The position numbers were made by a program, and so were the translations under genes. A stretch of 21,941 bases of DNA from a virus. This document shows, in pieces, positions 20,395 through 21,941 of this stretch (position 1 is the first letter of the stretch; every line of letters begins with the position of its first letter). The stretch spans positions 1-21,941 of the IMG/VR virus record IMGVR_UViG_3300002835_001238; one strand, given 5' to 3'. The notes under the pieces are model-generated. The model was not told the origin of the DNA and did not search any database. It saw only the letters and a list, made by a program, of their open reading frames with translations.

Positions 20395-21552
20395 ATGGCT
20401 GCAAATAAAAAATTCGTTACTTATAAATGCAATACATGTAATAGAACAAAAGATGTTGAGGCTTCGTCTTTACACAGCTTCATAAACCTATGTTCAATTA
20501 CTTTGAACTGTAGTGGGAAGTTATTACCTATAGCTACTAAAAGTTTGCGTAATGTTTTGGCTTCTGCCCCTGTCGACGGCGTTCCTGATTGGATTTCTCG
20601 TTTTGAAATTAGTAGAAATCAAACATCTTCAACTATAAATAGTTCTGAACAAAATCTTTATGTTACTTTAGCATCTTCTAGTTCTTTGGCTTTATCTTTA
20701 GCAGTCAAACGTCAAAATCCGTCAATAAACAACAATCCGTCTTCTTTATCAATTTCGTTTGCTACTCAACAATCTGAAGTAAATACTTTTGATGAATTTA
20801 CATACTTTATTTCTTCTACTTTCAATTCTGTTTCTGGCCCTGACTCTACATCAAGTAAAAAGGTTTTGCGATTTACATCTTCAGATATTGTAAAAGTTTT
20901 TTTGAATGGAGTTGAATTAATTGAAGGAACGCTAATCAATGATTATAGATTAAACTATAATGGTCAAAATGGTTATCAAGTAGTTTTCAATACTTCTTAT
21001 TCAATTAGTTCAGTAGTAAAAGTAATAGTTTATCAAAATCAAAATATTGTTTTATCTAATCCAATAACTTTTACTCGTAATACTTTATTAGTTTCTAATT
21101 TAGAAAATCAAACTTCATGGACAAATGTTTCTACTATTGAATATGGAAATGATACTTATGATGTTTATACATGTTTAGATACTTTATCTTTACCTGCTAA
21201 TCAAATTTTGAATTTGTATCCAAATGGAAATCATTTTTCAAGCAATGTTATTTACACTGATTTGAATAACTTTAGATTTTTATTAGCGTATCCTCCATTT
21301 TCTGTTATTGATAGAATTTATTCAGCTTTTGTTGATTTTAATAATCTTTCAGATGTAGATTATCATTTACGACTTTATTCAAATAATGGCTCTATTACTT
21401 TAGAAGTTTCTAAAAATTCTATTTCTTACGTTAGCTTTGCCCCTTTAATACATGTCGCTGATGATAACTTAGAATGGTTATCATCAGCAGATGTCATCAC
21501 GGATGATACTTCGTTAATTCCTAACAATCCAAAAATCATCGGCCCAATATAA
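20395..21552 (+). CDS. Probable virion structural protein with N-terminal zinc ribbon
   Basis: 385 residues. The N-terminal 45 residues hold a zinc-ribbon pattern C12-x2-C15-x17-C33-x5-C39, within YKCNTCNRTKD and LCSITLNCSGKLL. The remainder is Ser/Asn/Thr-rich and strand-forming, with repeated segments such as VFLNGVELIEGTLINDYRL and a C-terminal DIITDDTS-like end. This is typical of tail or fibre-associated beta-structured virion proteins. I know similar 'short Cys4 ribbon plus beta-rich body' proteins from large myoviruses, but give no name. Composition is more T-rich than its neighbours. It begins 2 nt after the small ORF without a clear ribosome site and ends abutting the next gene. Confidence 0.6.
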   Translation: MAANKKFVTYKCNTCNRTKDVEASSLHSFINLCSITLNCSGKLLPIATKSLRNVLASAPVDGVPDWISRFEISRNQTSSTINSSEQNLYVTLASSSSLALSLAVKRQNPSINNNPSSLSISFATQQSEVNTFDEFTYFISSTFNSVSGPDSTSSKKVLRFTSSDIVKVFLNGVELIEGTLINDYRLNYNGQNGYQVVFNTSYSISSVVKVIVYQNQNIVLSNPITFTRNTLLVSNLENQTSWTNVSTIEYGNDTYDVYTCLDTLSLPANQILNLYPNGNHFSSNVIYTDLNNFRFLLAYPPFSVIDRIYSAFVDFNNLSDVDYHLRLYSNNGSITLEVSKNSISYVSFAPLIHVADDNLEWLSSADVITDDTSLIPNNPKIIGPI

Positions 21553-21941
21553 ATGTTCTTTTATACTATAGAAGCGTTTCAACCGTTTCTTGAACGGTTA
21601 TTGCCTGGAATTTCATGCGATGACTTGTTTAAGGTTACCGTTATCTCAAATGAGTATCAATATGATATGTTTGCTATAGAAGCAGCAGAAGAAGCTATAA
21701 ATGAATTGCTTCTAACTGAAGAACAGGAATTTTTATCTATTGAGTTTAATCCTGATTTCTATCCTGCAGCAGTTGCATATGGCGAAGATACCGATGAAGA
21801 GGAAGAAGAACTAATCAAAGAACTAGAACTCCAAGAATTAGGTGAAGAAGATGATAACCTATTTCAAATTGCATTAGATGGATTACCTCGAACAGAAAGA
21901 GATTTAACTATCAATGACTATATTCAATTAACTTACGTATT
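21553..21941 (+). CDS. Hypothetical acidic protein, 3' end outside window
   Basis: 129 codons are open from the ATG directly after the upstream TAA to the window edge, with no stop. It begins MFFYTIEAFQPFLERLLPG. It contains a helix AIEAAEEAINELLLTEEQEF and a strongly acidic segment (DTDEEEEELIKELELQELGEEDD, about 79-101). The end is LPRTERDLTINDYIQLTYV. No domain is recognised. Zero-base spacing to the zinc-ribbon gene suggests coupled expression and possibly a related, virion assembly role. Confidence 0.75.
   Translation, partial: MFFYTIEAFQPFLERLLPGISCDDLFKVTVISNEYQYDMFAIEAAEEAINELLLTEEQEFLSIEFNPDFYPAAVAYGEDTDEEEEELIKELELQELGEEDDNLFQIALDGLPRTERDLTINDYIQLTYV

Noticed and set aside
20634-20641. 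TATAAATA as a late promoter
   Set aside because: It lies within the T-rich coding sequence of the zinc-ribbon virion gene with no gene start soon after; probably chance.

Overview
The window is part of the late/structural region of a large, AT-rich (about one third G+C by eye) tailed bacteriophage of the myovirus type, distantly related to T4. The evidence is a set of T4-type virion genes: a gp19-like tail tube protein, a second tube-fold protein resembling the gp54 initiator, a gp4-type head-completion nuclease, a gp16-type small terminase and a gp17-type large terminase. T4-style late promoter boxes ([T/G/A]ATAAATA) lie in five of the seven intergenic gaps. The host cannot be read from the sequence; a Gram-negative host is only the default guess.

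Layout. (1) 1-2407: the end of a tandem array of paralogous genes (one cut by the window edge plus three whole). (2) 2404-2931, minus strand: a small coiled-coil ORF and a short zinc-finger protein that looks like the leftover N-terminal part of a homing-endonuclease-type protein. (3) 3056-6078: tail tube, terminator, tube initiator, head-completion nuclease, small terminase. (4) 6078-16012: fourteen more paralogs, head to tail with no gaps, starting on the stop codon of terS. (5) 16016-17617: a late promoter and hairpin, then the large terminase. (6) 17618-17975: a 358-base non-coding stretch with direct repeats and terminator-like hairpins. (7) 17976-21941: an unknown small protein, a tail-fibre-like virion protein, a P-loop kinase/ATPase, a DEDDh exonuclease with its own sigma70-like promoter, a small ORF, a zinc-ribbon virion protein, and an acidic ORF running off the end.

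The most interesting content is the 18-member paralog family. Every complete member starts with a 7-13 residue leader of the type MKIKELFE, MKISELLNE or MQSFKQYLQE. Each leader ends in L-x-E, closely resembling the capsid-targeting sequence of T4 internal proteins (MKTYQEFIAE) and Alt (MELITELFDE), which the prohead protease cuts after the Glu. Every member ends in the same tag, consensus CQRELIEKDLDEYAEF/L. Between leader and tag the cores are very divergent; many carry degenerate leucine-rich-repeat-like units. I infer a modular, recombining set of internal head proteins made with the packaging and structural genes, probably packaged and injected with the DNA. Neighbouring genes are joined by only three stereotyped overlaps (14, 4 or 1 nt), so the tag of one gene and the leader of the next share DNA. 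This whole block separates terS from terL, which are adjacent in T4.
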